A stretch of DNA of 64,000 bases from Roseibium album. GTDB lineage: Bacteria > Pseudomonadota > Alphaproteobacteria > Rhizobiales > Stappiaceae. The number at the start of each line of letters is the position of its first letter. Position 1 is the first letter of the stretch. The notes beneath the pieces are model-generated. The model did not search any database. It saw only the letters and a program-made list of their open reading frames with translations, and was not told the origin of the DNA. The DNA is taken from contig NZ_CXWE01000004.1 in NCBI RefSeq assembly GCF_001404515.1, positions 310,001 to 374,000 of the forward strand. Direction: 5' to 3'. Both the position numbers and the translations under genes were made by a program. Positions 9,272 to 18,723 of this stretch are shown here, piece by piece.

Positions 9272-11661
9272 CAGCGAGCCTCCGCATTTTGAGATTGACC
9301 GGTGCGTTCAGGCGGCGGGTCCAGCACGGTATCCGGTTTGGTCCGCACCCTGATGAGAGCCAGGACACACAGACCGGCCAGGACGACGACCGCGATTTCA
9401 CCGAGCGTATCGAATCCGCGGAAATCGACGAGGATCACGTTGACGATGTTGCGTCCGTGAGCAATCGACCGGCTGAATTCCGTGAAGAACACGGACAAGG
9501 TACTGTCGAACGGCTGTTGCGTGATGGAAAGCAGCGTCAACCCAAGGCCAAGCCCGACGGCAACTGCAACAACACCGGCCAGCAGTCTCGCCGGAACGGT
9601 GCGATGGTCACGTGGCGATAGATTGAGGCGTGTCATCACGAGCGCCAGAATGACCACGGAGAGCGTTTCCACCATGAACTGCGTGAAGGAAAGATCCGGA
9701 GCACCGAACATCATGAAGATCAGCGCCACGGCGAAGCCCTGGACACCAAGCGACACGATGGCTGTCAGCCGGGTTCTGGCAACCAGGATTGCGAAAAGAC
9801 CGAGCACCGCGATCAGGAGAATGCCCCACTCGTAGAAGCGGTATTCTGGAAGTTTCGGCATTGCCGGGAAACTGTTCGTCAGGTAGCCGGGCAGCAGCAC
9901 CGCCAGTGCCGTGAAAAAGAAAGTCAGAAGCATGTAGGTCTGCATCTTGCCCGTCTGAAGCAGCCTGGTCAGCCATGTGGCGAACCGGACAATCCCGCTC
10001 ACGAACTGGTCGAACCCCTGGTCCGGTCCCCAGCCGATCGCCTTGAGGACGGATGCTGTGAAGTCTCGCAACTTGTCGAGTTGGGTGAAGAGTGCAATGC
10101 CAAGACCGACGGTAGTGAAAGACAGAATCACGGGGGTGGGCTCTGTCGGTATCAAATGAAGATCAATCTGCTTGAATTCACCAAGCAGCGATGACAGCGT
10201 CGGGCCAACGAAAAGAATGCCCGTTGTATGGGCAATCAATCCCAGGATGATGCCGATAACTGAGAGCACCACAGGCCCTGCAATGAGAAGAACCGGGCCC
10301 TCGTGTGCTTGTTTGGGGGTATCGACTTTGGGACCGAAAAACGGTTTCATCGCGACCGCAGCGGCAATCACCAGCATCAGTGCGTTTCCGATGACCGCGA
10401 CAATAGTAATGATAACACCAAGCTGACCCAAGTCCCCGATGTTTGACGTACCGTAATAGAGAACTTCTTTCGCAATAAAGCCGATGAAGGGTGGCAATCC
10501 GGCCATGGAAAGTGCCGCCAGACAGGCTGCCACGAAGGTGACAGGCATTGCCTTTCTGAGACCACCGAGCTTGGTAACATCCCGCGTCCCTGCTTCATGA
10601 TCGATCGTGCCGGCGACCATGAAGAGCGCCCCCTTGAAGAGCGAATGGGCTAGCAGATAAAGAACCGCGCCTTCGAGAGCTTTTTCATGACTGGTGCCGG
10701 TGAGCATCACGAGGAGCCCGAGCGAGGCCACCGTTGTATAGGCCAGCATCAGCTTCAGGTCCGTCTGGCGGACCGCAAGGATCGTTCCGACCAGAAGCGT
10801 CACACCGCCGAACAAGGGCAGCACGGTAGTCCAGAGTACCGTGTCTCCGAGAAGCGGATGCATGCGCATTAGCATGTAGACGCCCGCCTTGACCATGGTC
10901 GCGGAGTGGAGATAGGCGGAAACCGGGGTCGGCGCTTCCATCGCGTTCGGCAACCAGAAATGGAACGGAAACTGAGCCGACTTCGTGAAAGCACCACCAA
11001 GAACCAGCAGGAAAATCGGCAGATAGAGCCCCGAATCCTTGATGATGTCCGGTGAGCCCAGCAGCACGGACATCTCGATCTCGCCGGTCGCGGAGATGAT
11101 CAGAATGAAGCCTGCCAGCAGGGCAAGCCCGCCGCCGCCGGTCACAACAAGCGCCTGGATTGCAGCTCTTCTGGAGGCAGCGCGAAGGTGATCGAAGCCG
11201 ATCAGCAGGAACGACGTGATCGACGTCAACTCCCAGAAAATAAACAGCGAGATCAGGTTGTTGCCGAGCACGAGCCCGAGCATCGCTCCCATGAACATGA
11301 ACAGGAATGAAAAGAACCGACCCTGCTGAGGATGCCCTTTCAGATAACCGCCCGCGTAGAGAATGATGAACGTGCCGATACCTGAGATCAACAGGCCGAA
11401 GAGTGTTGACAGGCCGTCGACGTAAACCGAAAAATTGATGCCGTAGCTGGGCGCCCACGCCTTGGCCGCCACGAACGTCTCTCCCCGGGAAACCGGCTCG
11501 ATGAAACCAACGAAATGCAGGAAGATCAGTGCCGGCACCAGCGCAAGTGGCCAGGCCGCATTGTGTTTGAGCAAGCGCGTCAAAAACGGAGCGACCACGG
11601 CTGCGGCGAACGGTGCCAGAACGGCGTATAAAGTAGTGTCGTCGATCACTGCTGGCGTCAT
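9271..11661 (-). CDS. mnhA: Monovalent cation/H+ antiporter subunit A
   Basis: A 796-residue protein: an N-terminal NuoL-like part (about 14 helices; [20 protein letters not shown] with the lysine TMVKAG is the hallmark) and a C-terminal extension of roughly 200 residues with MbhD/MbhE-like helices ([18 protein letters not shown]). MrpA is the largest subunit and first gene of the operon. The gene starts at 11661, and its promoter must lie in the gap shared with the divergent PAS/GGDEF gene. The cation specificity (Na+ or K+) cannot be told from sequence. Confidence 0.95.
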   Translation of the reverse strand: MTPAVIDDTTLYAVLAPFAAAVVAPFLTRLLKHNAAWPLALVPALIFLHFVGFIEPVSRGETFVAAKAWAPSYGINFSVYVDGLSTLFGLLISGIGTFIILYAGGYLKGHPQQGRFFSFLFMFMGAMLGLVLGNNLISLFIFWELTSITSFLLIGFDHLRAASRRAAIQALVVTGGGGLALLAGFILIISATGEIEMSVLLGSPDIIKDSGLYLPIFLLVLGGAFTKSAQFPFHFWLPNAMEAPTPVSAYLHSATMVKAGVYMLMRMHPLLGDTVLWTTVLPLFGGVTLLVGTILAVRQTDLKLMLAYTTVASLGLLVMLTGTSHEKALEGAVLYLLAHSLFKGALFMVAGTIDHEAGTRDVTKLGGLRKAMPVTFVAACLAALSMAGLPPFIGFIAKEVLYYGTSNIGDLGQLGVIITIVAVIGNALMLVIAAAVAMKPFFGPKVDTPKQAHEGPVLLIAGPVVLSVIGIILGLIAHTTGILFVGPTLSSLLGEFKQIDLHLIPTEPTPVILSFTTVGLGIALFTQLDKLRDFTASVLKAIGWGPDQGFDQFVSGIVRFATWLTRLLQTGKMQTYMLLTFFFTALAVLLPGYLTNSFPAMPKLPEYRFYEWGILLIAVLGLFAILVARTRLTAIVSLGVQGFAVALIFMMFGAPDLSFTQFMVETLSVVILALVMTRLNLSPRDHRTVPARLLAGVVAVAVGLGLGLTLLSITQQPFDSTLSVFFTEFSRSIAHGRNIVNVILVDFRGFDTLGEIAVVVLAGLCVLALIRVRTKPDTVLDPPPERTGQSQNAEAR

Positions 11662-12090
11662 ACTGATCTTTCGTCACGTTTTAAATAGACCGACTGGTGT
11701 CAACCCGCTCGAATCAACACCTTTTTGCTGAATAATAGCGGGCTGGAATATTTATGACATGTCTAAGGCACACGATTGCGCGTCTTCAAGCGATTCAGGA
11801 ACGATTTTTGGAATAATTCGACATCGGAGCTGCTTCGTTAGGAGGTTACCCTGGTGTTTCGTCACGTGAAAGCTGCCAAAGAGAGCGGATGGTCTTGAAG
11901 CGAGCCCGATAAATTCGACGCGTCGGCTATTGTCATTCTGTGCAAATTAACCAAAGCAAAGAGCCTTTTTCGCCTCCCGAGCAAATAGGCCCGTTCGATG
12001 CCACTTGATTTCGCAATCCAAATACCGTTCAGTTTTGGTACAGCGAAGCCATGGACGTAGCGTTGCCAAGGAATGCTGAGCGAGACAGTA
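11662..12090. other. Divergent intergenic region, mrp operon and PAS/GGDEF gene
   Basis: No gene supported. It must contain the leftward mrp promoter and the rightward promoter of the PAS/GGDEF gene. A Shine-Dalgarno-like TTAGGAGG at 11839 leads only to a 14-codon frame. Confidence 0.4.
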
Positions 12091-13068
12091 ATGGCGTTGG
12101 ACCACAACAAGAACAGATATTCCGCGGCAGATCAGCTGCACGCGCCTGGCATTGATTTCGAAGCAATTGTCAAACTGAGTCCGGACGCCGTCATCGTGTT
12201 GTCCCCGGACGGAAAACCAACCTTTGTTTCCCCGGCTGCCGAAAAGCTGTTTGGCTGGTCTTCGGCAAACCTCGCCGATTACATGAGCGATCTGGTTTAT
12301 GTCGATGAGGAAAACGCCGACGCGGAGGCTCTGCATCTGATCTTGTCCGGAAGCGCTGCCCGTCCGGTCTCGCTGCCGAAAGCGGATCTTCAACTGAGGT
12401 CAGCCTATGGTTCACTGGTCTGGGCGGAGGTCACCGTGCACCTTCTGGAAGACGGACACGGCGAACCCTATGCCTATGTTGTCTATTTCCGCAGCATTGC
12501 AAGACTGCGCGAGTTGGAGAACCTGCTCGAGGCTGCTTCGCAGAGCGATCCGCTTACCGGTCTGTACAATCGTCGTGCCTTTGAAGACAACTTGAAACGG
12601 GAATGGGCAATCTCGCTGCGCGAAAAGTCGCACACCAGCCTGATCAAGGTCACGCTCGACCGCTTTGAATCCTTTGCCGAAAACCATGGGCCCGGCGCGG
12701 TGGAAGATTGCCTGTCCAGGGTAGCCGGAATGCTGAAGGAAACAGCGCGCCGACCGGCAGACATTACTGCGCGCACAGCCGAAGCGGAATTCTCGCTTCT
12801 TCTGCCCAGAACCCACGAGATGGGTGCGGAAACCATCAGCGCGTACATTCACATAGCCATCCAGGATCTCGCCATACCGAACCCTGCCAACACTGCGGGA
12901 AACGGTATCGTCACCGCATCCGTTGGCGCCGCATGTGTCGTGGCAGAACAAACCGGCATATCGGAAAGTCCGGAAGTCATTCTGTCCGCAGCCGAAGATT
13001 GTGTTTTCCAGGCACGTCAGGAGGGCGGGAACAGGGTCAAAACCGTCATGCGCACCCTGTCCCGCTAA
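12091..13068 (+). CDS. PAS domain protein with degenerate GGDEF domain
   Basis: A 325-residue soluble protein. A PAS domain (about residues 20-135; [19 protein letters not shown]) is joined by a short coiled linker ([14 protein letters not shown]) to a GGDEF-type domain that begins with the canonical [13 protein letters not shown]. The active-site loop reads AEAEF (12778-12792) in place of GGDEF, and the usual metal-binding DxDxFK region reads [11 protein letters not shown], so diguanylate cyclase activity is unlikely; a GTP- or protein-binding regulatory role is inferred. The ATG at 12091 has GAGA about 7 nt upstream; the ATG at 12073 has AAGGA directly abutting it, which is too close. Confidence 0.82.
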   Translation: MALDHNKNRYSAADQLHAPGIDFEAIVKLSPDAVIVLSPDGKPTFVSPAAEKLFGWSSANLADYMSDLVYVDEENADAEALHLILSGSAARPVSLPKADLQLRSAYGSLVWAEVTVHLLEDGHGEPYAYVVYFRSIARLRELENLLEAASQSDPLTGLYNRRAFEDNLKREWAISLREKSHTSLIKVTLDRFESFAENHGPGAVEDCLSRVAGMLKETARRPADITARTAEAEFSLLLPRTHEMGAETISAYIHIAIQDLAIPNPANTAGNGIVTASVGAACVVAEQTGISESPEVILSAAEDCVFQARQEGGNRVKTVMRTLSR

Positions 13069-13150
13069 CGCACTGTTGATCCACGCCTTATTGCCGTTTG
13101 ACTGCAATGTCCTATCTCTTCACATGAAAATTGAAACCAGGAACTTCACA

Positions 13151-13609
13151 ATGAGCGACGACATCACCCACACGGAAGACGAAGCGCCCAAGGTGAGAAA
13201 GACCACCGCCGAGTGGATGAATCAGCTGACGGCTGAGCAGTTCTATGTGACACGCCAATCCGGGACAGAACGTCCCTTCACGGGCCCCCATTGGGACAAC
13301 AAGCTCGTCGGGAGATATGACTGCGTGTGTTGCGAAGCGCCGCTTTTCATGTCGGACACCAAGTTCGATGCCGGATGCGGTTGGCCCAGTTTTTTTCAAT
13401 CGGTTCATCCCGAGTCAATCCGGGAACTGGAAGACAAGTCACACGGCATGACCCGGACAGAGATCCGCTGTCGTCAGTGCGATGCCCATCTGGGGCATGT
13501 GTTTCCCGATGGTCCAAAGCCGACCGGACTGCGATATTGTCTTAACGGACATGCCATGACCTTCGTTCACGGCGGAAGCCGCCCATCAAAGTCTGGCGAA
13601 GACACCTGA
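13151..13609 (+). CDS. msrB: Peptide-methionine (R)-S-oxide reductase
   Basis: A 152-residue MsrB, which reduces R-methionine sulfoxide in proteins using thioredoxin. Zinc ligands are the pairs C58/C61 ([10 protein letters not shown]) and C107/C110 ([13 protein letters not shown]). Catalytic C130 lies in LRYCLNG, and C76 in GCGWPSFF is the likely resolving cysteine. The segment after the catalytic Cys is LNGHAMTF rather than the usual INSASLxF, a mild deviation. The ATG at 13151 has AGGA at a good distance; an in-frame ATG at 13124 lacks one. Confidence 0.93.
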   Translation: MSDDITHTEDEAPKVRKTTAEWMNQLTAEQFYVTRQSGTERPFTGPHWDNKLVGRYDCVCCEAPLFMSDTKFDAGCGWPSFFQSVHPESIRELEDKSHGMTRTEIRCRQCDAHLGHVFPDGPKPTGLRYCLNGHAMTFVHGGSRPSKSGEDT

Positions 13610-13615
13610 ATTCAA

Positions 13616-13638
13616 CCTGACCGGCAGTTCCGGTCAGG
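13616..13638. terminator. Hairpin between convergent msrB and MAPEG genes
   Basis: CCTGACCGG (13616-13624) and CCGGTCAGG (13630-13638) form a perfect 9-bp stem with a 5-nt loop. There is no strong T-run on either side. It probably serves both convergent genes. Confidence 0.5.
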
Positions 13639-13676
13639 CCTTCCACGGACAGCGCGACACAAGGTGTCTTGTCCTA

Positions 13677-14063
13677 TCAACCGCCGAAGAGTGCCCAGAC
13701 CATCATGAGGTTGCCAATCAGTGCGACCCCGTAGGCGATGGAACGTGGCCCTGGAATTCCCGATACATAAAGCGGCGCATAAGCGAGCCGCCCCCAGAAA
13801 AACAGCTGCGCCCCGATCAACGCCAGACCGAGGTTCACATTCGGCAAGACAAAAGTCAGAACCGCCGGCACGAGAAAAAACGGCAGGTTTTCCTTCATGT
13901 TGACGAGAGCCTTGTCGGCTCGCAGCGCCAATCTGCCTTTCTCCGGCAAGACATCCCGCCCACCGGCGAGGCGCACTAGCCCTGCCGATGGCAGATACAT
14001 CAAGGCGGTGAAATAGATCTGGCCAAAATACAGCACCAGAACTGCAAGGATCCATGTCGTCAT
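13677..14063 (-). CDS. MAPEG family membrane protein
   Basis: A 128-residue protein with four hydrophobic helices and the MAPEG pattern RLALRADKALVNMKENLPFF between helices 1 and 2. Bacterial MAPEG proteins are relatives of microsomal glutathione S-transferases; most are uncharacterised. The ATG at 14063 is chosen because the upstream extension of the frame is antisense to the XRE gene. It is divergent from that regulator with a 10-bp palindrome in between, suggesting, but not proving, regulation by it. Confidence 0.8.
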   Translation of the reverse strand: MTTWILAVLVLYFGQIYFTALMYLPSAGLVRLAGGRDVLPEKGRLALRADKALVNMKENLPFFLVPAVLTFVLPNVNLGLALIGAQLFFWGRLAYAPLYVSGIPGPRSIAYGVALIGNLMMVWALFGG

Positions 14064-14135
14064 CGCGTACTCCAGCGTTCGTGTGTTGAATGAACGTCGG
14101 CTGGAGCCTAGATTTTTCTGAACCTGCGGCAATTC

Positions 14136-14145
14136 CCCTGCAGGG
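14136..14145. promoter_or_regulatory. Palindrome CCCTGCAGGG in the MAPEG/XRE divergent region
   Basis: A perfect 10-bp palindrome lies between the divergent starts at 14063 and 14172. It may be an operator for the XRE regulator. It is short, so chance is possible. Confidence 0.3.
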
Positions 14146-14171
14146 AATAGAGACAGCTTTTGGACCCAAAT

Positions 14172-14978
14172 ATGAACGTGTATGGCTCTGCATTCGGAAA
14201 GTCTTTGAAATCGCTCCGCAGCGAGCGCAGCCTGAGTCAGGCCGACTTGGCAGGCCGCATCGGGTCGACCCAGCGGCACGTCTCGTTCCTGGAAACCGGA
14301 CGTGCGCAGCCGAGCAGGTTCATGATCCAGCGCATTGAGCGGGAGCTTGCCCTGCCAGTCAGCCGTGGTCACGTCCTTTACGAGACTGCGGGATACGCAA
14401 GTCCGTACAAATGCCGTGCCGAAGACTCCCGCGATGTTCAGGATGCGCTGAACCTGATCGAGAACCGGCTTTTGGCGAACTGGCCCTTTCCCGCCTTCGT
14501 GTTGGACAAACGCTGGACGATTCTGAGGGTCAATGGTCCCGGCAAACTGTTTCTGGCCGGCATTACGGGAGAACAGAACGAGCCTGCGAACCTTTTTCGG
14601 GTTTTTCTGTCGCCTGCCTTCCGGGAAAGGATACTCAACTGGAAGGCAGCTGCGCCGGTTTTCGCCGCTCGCCTCTACAGGGAGGCGGCCGACGACCCCG
14701 GACTCGCCACCCTTCTGGAAGAGGCTCACGCAAGCGGCCTGCTTGATGGGCTTGATGAGACATTTCGCGAAGATGTGCCGGTTTTCGTGCCTGTTGAGCT
14801 GCTCGGGCCTGACGGGGTCCGGCTCCAGGTGACCTCCATGATCGGACAGCTCGCATCCGTTCAGGACGCCGTTGTCGAGGGAATGACCATCGAACTCATG
14901 GTGCCGATGGACGCGGCTACCGAAACCTGTCTGCTTTCGGCCGGAGACCAGCCCACCAACCTGAATGCCGCTGAATAG
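14172..14978 (+). CDS. XRE family regulator with MmyB-like C-terminal domain
   Basis: A 268-residue protein with an N-terminal helix-turn-helix (SLKSLRSERSLSQADLAGRI, then STQRHVSFLETGRAQPSRFM) and a C-terminal region of about 170 residues like the MmyB ligand-binding domain (FPAFVLDKRWTILRVNGPG). Such regulators usually control a neighbouring oxidoreductase or small-molecule gene. I chose the ATG at 14172; a TTG at 14160 in the same frame adds four residues. It is divergent from the MAPEG gene and translationally coupled to the downstream exported-protein gene. Confidence 0.85.
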   Translation: MNVYGSAFGKSLKSLRSERSLSQADLAGRIGSTQRHVSFLETGRAQPSRFMIQRIERELALPVSRGHVLYETAGYASPYKCRAEDSRDVQDALNLIENRLLANWPFPAFVLDKRWTILRVNGPGKLFLAGITGEQNEPANLFRVFLSPAFRERILNWKAAAPVFAARLYREAADDPGLATLLEEAHASGLLDGLDETFREDVPVFVPVELLGPDGVRLQVTSMIGQLASVQDAVVEGMTIELMVPMDAATETCLLSAGDQPTNLNAAE

Positions 14979-14987
14979 GAGGTGGTC

Positions 14988-15878
14988 TTGGAAAAACTCG
15001 TTGGCCTTTCCGTACTGCTTGCCGTCGCGTTGTTACTGCAGCCAGGTCCTGCAAACGCTTCGCCTCTTCCCCAGGCCGTCTGGACAATGGGCAGTGCAAA
15101 ACCTGCAAACGGCTTGCCGGACGGAAACTACGCCATCTACCGGAACGGCGAACCAGACGCTGTTGCCGCGTGGTATGGCTCGCCCACCCGAAGGTACCGG
15201 CACGGCATTCTGGGAGATGCGATCGAAGCAGGTTCGCTTCATGTCACGGTCCGGAACGGTGGTACCTACAAACTTGTCTTGCCCGATAGCCAGGTGTTCG
15301 AAGACAGAACCCCCAGAATTGTGGATCTGGATCAGGATGGAAAGTTCGAGGTGATCACGATCCGGTCTTTTCTGTCGGCTGGCGGAAGCGTTGCAGTTTA
15401 TGGGCTGCGGGACGGTAAACTGGTGGAACTGGCAGCAACAGCGCCGATCGGTCGCTCCAACAGATGGCTCAATATTGCTGGAATCGCGGACTACGCCGGA
15501 CGCGGGAAACCCCAGATCGCCTACGTTGAAACACCGCATATCGGTGGAACGCTTTATTTCGTGGAGTGGCGTGGTACAGACCTGGTCCCGATCGTTTCGA
15601 TAAACGGATTTTCAAATCACCAAATCGGCGCCCGCGAGCAAGGTCTTTCCGGTGATCTCGACTTTGACGGAGACGGACGAACTGACATAGCGGTGCCTTC
15701 CAATGACCGCCGAACGCTGCGTGTGATCGGGATTCAGGACGGCAAGGCCAGAGAGTTGCACCGTGTCGCATTTCCAGCAGCAATAAAACGAACCACGCCC
15801 GGCGCATTGCCTGAAAAGGCGTGCCTGCGTCTTGAACTTGAAAATCGTAAATCCGCGCAGGTCTGCCGACCTGGATAA
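14988..15878 (+). CDS. Exported FG-GAP/VCBS-like repeat protein
   Basis: A 296-residue protein with a signal peptide (cleavage expected after the ANA at about residue 24) and mostly beta-strand content. Two calcium-loop-like motifs typical of FG-GAP/VCBS repeats are visible: DLDQDGKFE and DLDFDGDGRTD. It is therefore probably a periplasmic beta-propeller-like protein; the partner is unknown. The likely start is the TTG at 14988, because AGGAGG (14977-14982) overlaps the preceding stop and sits 5 nt before it; the GTG at 14982 lies inside the Shine-Dalgarno. The tight spacing couples it to the XRE regulator. Confidence 0.7.
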   Translation: MEKLVGLSVLLAVALLLQPGPANASPLPQAVWTMGSAKPANGLPDGNYAIYRNGEPDAVAAWYGSPTRRYRHGILGDAIEAGSLHVTVRNGGTYKLVLPDSQVFEDRTPRIVDLDQDGKFEVITIRSFLSAGGSVAVYGLRDGKLVELAATAPIGRSNRWLNIAGIADYAGRGKPQIAYVETPHIGGTLYFVEWRGTDLVPIVSINGFSNHQIGAREQGLSGDLDFDGDGRTDIAVPSNDRRTLRVIGIQDGKARELHRVAFPAAIKRTTPGALPEKACLRLELENRKSAQVCRPG

Positions 15879-15880
15879 AC

Positions 15881-15904
15881 GGGCCGGTCAGGAAACCCCG
15901 GCCC
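15881..15904. terminator. Hairpin between convergent FG-GAP and hxlR-type genes
   Basis: GGGCCGG (15881-15887) and CCGGCCC (15898-15904) form a 7-bp stem in the 25-bp gap, touching the HxlR stop codon. No T-run follows. It is a plausible bidirectional terminator. Confidence 0.45.
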
Positions 15905-16356
15905 TATTCCGATGCGGCTCCACTCACCGATCTTGATGACAGGATGCGCGTGATATTCACTTCGATCCAGTCGGCAAAATCTCTCACTTTCAAGGCGACT
16001 TCACGCCCGATCGGCGTCAGGCTGTAGTCAACGTGCGGCGGCACGACCGGATGCGAAAAGCGGTTCACGAAACCATCTGCTTCCAGCGTCTGGAGTGTTT
16101 GCGCCAACATCTTTTCACTGACGCCCCCGACCTTGCGTCTGAGGTCCGAAAACCGGTGGTCACGATCCAGCAGCGCGATCAGCACCAGCACACCCCAGCG
16201 GCTGGTGAGATGTTTCAGGATCTCCCGGGAAGGACAGTTCTGATTGAACAACTCCCCTCGCCGCAACATTTCCGACAATGCCTGCCCGTCGCTGTTCGTC
16301 CTATCCGGCACCGATACGTCCATGTTCTCCCGCTTCGTCAGACTTTTTTCCTTCAT
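15904..16356 (-). CDS. HxlR family transcriptional regulator
   Basis: A 150-residue winged-helix protein with the HxlR signature CPSREILKHLTSRWGVLVLIAL, then RFSDLRRKVGGVSEKMLAQTL and HPVVPPHVDYSLTPIGRE. The N-terminal Cys is the redox- or electrophile-sensing residue in several relatives. It is divergent from an NmrA-type NAD(P)-binding oxidoreductase, the same arrangement as ytfH/qorB (ytfG) in enterobacteria, so it likely represses that gene in response to quinones or other electrophiles. Confidence 0.9.
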   Translation of the reverse strand: MKEKSLTKRENMDVSVPDRTNSDGQALSEMLRRGELFNQNCPSREILKHLTSRWGVLVLIALLDRDHRFSDLRRKVGGVSEKMLAQTLQTLEADGFVNRFSHPVVPPHVDYSLTPIGREVALKVRDFADWIEVNITRILSSRSVSGAASE

Positions 16357-16372
16357 GGAACCTGCAATCTCA

Positions 16373-16411
16373 AAACTAACCTTTTTGTACGTACTAACAA
16401 AAAGTAAGTTT
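16373..16411. promoter_or_regulatory. Inverted repeat, candidate HxlR operator
   Basis: CTTTTTGT (16381-16388) and ACAAAAAG (16397-16404) form a perfect 8-bp dyad with an 8-bp spacer containing ACGTACTA. The flanks AAACT (16373-16377) and AGTTT (16407-16411) extend the symmetry. It lies between the divergent starts at 16356 and 16469. Confidence 0.6.
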
Positions 16412-16468
16412 TGAGTCTACATGGGCTGCATCCGATTGATCCTCAGTCAGAAATCCAGGAGACATTCA

Positions 16469-17323
16469 ATGATTGCAGTCACGGGTGCCAATGGCCAACT
16501 CGGACGCCTTGTCCTGAAACATCTTTCGAGCCTCACCCATGAACCCGTCCGGGCATTGGTCCGCTCGCCGGACAAAGCGCAGGATCTTGTCAGCAGCCAG
16601 ATCAGTGTGTCGCGTTTCGATTACAACGATCCTTCCGGCCTTGCCGAAGGTCTTGCAGGTGTCACACGTTTGCTTCTGATTTCCGGCTCGGAAGTCGGCC
16701 AACGGGTTGCCCAACATGCAGCAGTTATCGAGGCCGCGAAGTCAGCAGGTGTGAGTTTCATCACCTATACGAGCTTGCTGAATGTACCCAACTCCAGCCT
16801 CGTTCTCGCCGCCGAGCACATCGACACCGAGAGTATTCTGTCAAAAAGCGGTATCGCCCATGCGGTTCTCCGGAACGGATGGTATCTTGAAAACTATGCG
16901 GGCACCGTTGCAGCAGCGCTTCAGCACGGTGCTGTTGTCGGTGCAAGTGGAGACGGCAGAATTTCTGTTGCAGGACGCGAAGACTACGCCGAAGCGGCCG
17001 CACGCGTTGTTTCGGGTGCCGACCTGTCGACGCGGGTGATGGAACTTGCCGGAGATCAGTCCATCAGCCTGTCGGAGCTTGCAGCGGAAATTTCAAGACA
17101 GACCGGCCGGAACATACCTTTTCAAAACCTGACCGAGGACGACTACGCCGGCGTTCTCATGGGTGCAGGCTTGCCGGAGGCGTTTGCCAGGGCGATTTCC
17201 GATGCGGACCGGGGAGCAGCTTCCGGAGAACTTTACAATGCTTCAACGGCGCTTCGCGCCTTGATAAGACGCCCGACCAAACCTGTTTCAACGTTTGTCG
17301 CCGAGTCGCTGTCGTCCGCCTAA
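16469..17323 (+). CDS. NmrA-like NAD(P)-binding oxidoreductase (QorB-type)
   Basis: A 284-residue atypical SDR/NmrA protein. The N-terminal Rossmann motif GANGQLGRL is followed by ALVRSPDKAQDL and a substrate-facing segment YTSLLNVP. The closest described type is E. coli QorB, an NADPH-dependent quinone oxidoreductase also paired with an HxlR regulator. The ATG at 16469 has CAGGAGA at the right spacing; the longer frame from 16421 would cover the operator region. A hairpin follows the gene. Confidence 0.88.
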   Translation: MIAVTGANGQLGRLVLKHLSSLTHEPVRALVRSPDKAQDLVSSQISVSRFDYNDPSGLAEGLAGVTRLLLISGSEVGQRVAQHAAVIEAAKSAGVSFITYTSLLNVPNSSLVLAAEHIDTESILSKSGIAHAVLRNGWYLENYAGTVAAALQHGAVVGASGDGRISVAGREDYAEAAARVVSGADLSTRVMELAGDQSISLSELAAEISRQTGRNIPFQNLTEDDYAGVLMGAGLPEAFARAISDADRGAASGELYNASTALRALIRRPTKPVSTFVAESLSSA

Positions 17324-17355
17324 ACGGTGAGTTTATCTGAATTTGTTGTAGCAGT

Positions 17356-17381
17356 GCCGGAGACATGCTGATGTCTCCGGC
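17356..17381 (+). terminator. Hairpin after the NmrA-like gene
   Basis: Perfect 11-bp stem GCCGGAGACAT (17356-17366) / ATGTCTCCGGC (17371-17381) with a 4-nt loop. A weak T-poor tail follows. Its position 30 bp after the stop supports a terminator. Confidence 0.6.
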
Positions 17382-17481
17382 CATTCATTCAGGAAATTGC
17401 TCAATCACTTCAAGGATATTTGTTGGCCCGGTTTCATCGAACCTGATACGCAGGTGGCTATACCCAGTTTGAAAGCCAAAG

Positions 17482-18723
17482 ATGTCCGGTCACCCCGTGT
17501 CAGATCCTTATGTTCAAGACGGGCCCTATGCCTGGTTCCGTCTCGCGATCTCAATTCTTTTGAGCACCGTAGGCGGTGCCGGAATGTGGGTGGTCGTGAT
17601 CGTGCTTCCGGACGTTCAGACGGATTTCGGTGTTGACCGGGCCGGTGCGTCGCTTCCCTACACGGCAACAATGGTCGGTTTTGCCGTTGGAAACTATATT
17701 CTCGGGCGATTTGTCGACAGGTTCGGCATCGTTCCACCCGTCATCGCGTCTGCTCTGTTTTTGGGGGCGGGTTTTGCACTTGCCGCCGTTTCTCCGAATA
17801 TCCTGCTGTTTACGGTGGCCCAGGGCGTATTGATCGGCCTCGGAACAGCGGCAACGTTTGGCCCGCTCGTGGCCGACGTCTCGCACTGGTTCCTGAAACG
17901 CAGGGGACTTGCGGTAGCCTGCGCGGCAAGCGGCAACTATCTTGCGGGGGTTCTCTGGCCATCCTTCATTAAATGGAGCCTTGTCAGCAACGACTGGCGA
18001 GAAACCTACCTGTTGATTGGTGCGCTTTGTGTGGTGCTGATGGTCCCGCTGGCGCTGGCCTTGCGCCGCCCGCCACCCGCGTCCGCCCTGAGCGCCCTGC
18101 CCTCCGGCAACACTTTCGGCGGTCAGCCGAGCGGTCTCTCTCCGACCGCGCTGCAGTTCCTGCTTGTGGTCGCCGGTCTTGGTTGCTGCGTGGCAATGTC
18201 CATGCCGCAAGTGCATATCGTCGCCTATTGCGTGGACCTTGGATACGGAATTGCGCCTGGCGCCGACATGATTGCCCTGATGACAGGGGCCGGTGTCGTC
18301 AGTCGCCTTTTGTCGGGATATCTCGCCGACAAGATCGGTGGTGTGTGGACACTTCTGATCGGGTCGGTCCTGCAATGCGCGGCACTCTTCCTCTACATTC
18401 CATTCAACGGGCTCGCGTCGCTTTACCTTGTGTCGCTGATCTTTGGCCTGTCTCAGGGCGGCATCGTTCCCAGCTATGCGGTCATCGTGCGGGAATATCT
18501 GCCCGCGCGCGAAGCCGGGCAGCGTGTCGGACTTGTCATGATGTCAACGATCCTCGGCATGGCCCTGGGTGGCTGGATGTCCGGTCTGATCTATGACCTG
18601 ACCGGTTCCTACCAGGCAGCATTCCTCAATGGTATCGCCTGGAATTTCCTCAACATGGCGATCATGGTCTTCATCCTGTTCAGCGGCCGCCGCTCCCGGC
18701 CCGCGATCGCAACAGGAATATGA
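17482..18723 (+). CDS. MFS transporter
   Basis: A 413-residue major facilitator with 12 predicted helices and the MFS motif between helices 2 and 3 (GNYILGRFVDRFG) and a matching one between helices 8 and 9 (SRLLSGYLADKIGG). The layout (WMSGLIYDLTGSYQAAF near the end) is that of the monocarboxylate/oxalate-formate antiporter-like branch, but the substrate is unknown. Its 3' end overlaps the convergent ABC permease gene by 44 bp. Confidence 0.88.
   Translation: MSGHPVSDPYVQDGPYAWFRLAISILLSTVGGAGMWVVVIVLPDVQTDFGVDRAGASLPYTATMVGFAVGNYILGRFVDRFGIVPPVIASALFLGAGFALAAVSPNILLFTVAQGVLIGLGTAATFGPLVADVSHWFLKRRGLAVACAASGNYLAGVLWPSFIKWSLVSNDWRETYLLIGALCVVLMVPLALALRRPPPASALSALPSGNTFGGQPSGLSPTALQFLLVVAGLGCCVAMSMPQVHIVAYCVDLGYGIAPGADMIALMTGAGVVSRLLSGYLADKIGGVWTLLIGSVLQCAALFLYIPFNGLASLYLVSLIFGLSQGGIVPSYAVIVREYLPAREAGQRVGLVMMSTILGMALGGWMSGLIYDLTGSYQAAFLNGIAWNFLNMAIMVFILFSGRRSRPAIATGI

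Noticed and set aside
11862-12110. 82-codon minus-strand frame in the mrp/PAS gap
   Set aside because: Overlaps the start of the PAS/GGDEF gene on the other strand and shows no family pattern or good ribosome-binding site.
13677-14729. 350-codon minus-strand frame ending in the MAPEG gene
   Set aside because: Only the last 128 codons match MAPEG; the rest is antisense to the XRE regulator. The ATG at 14063 was used.
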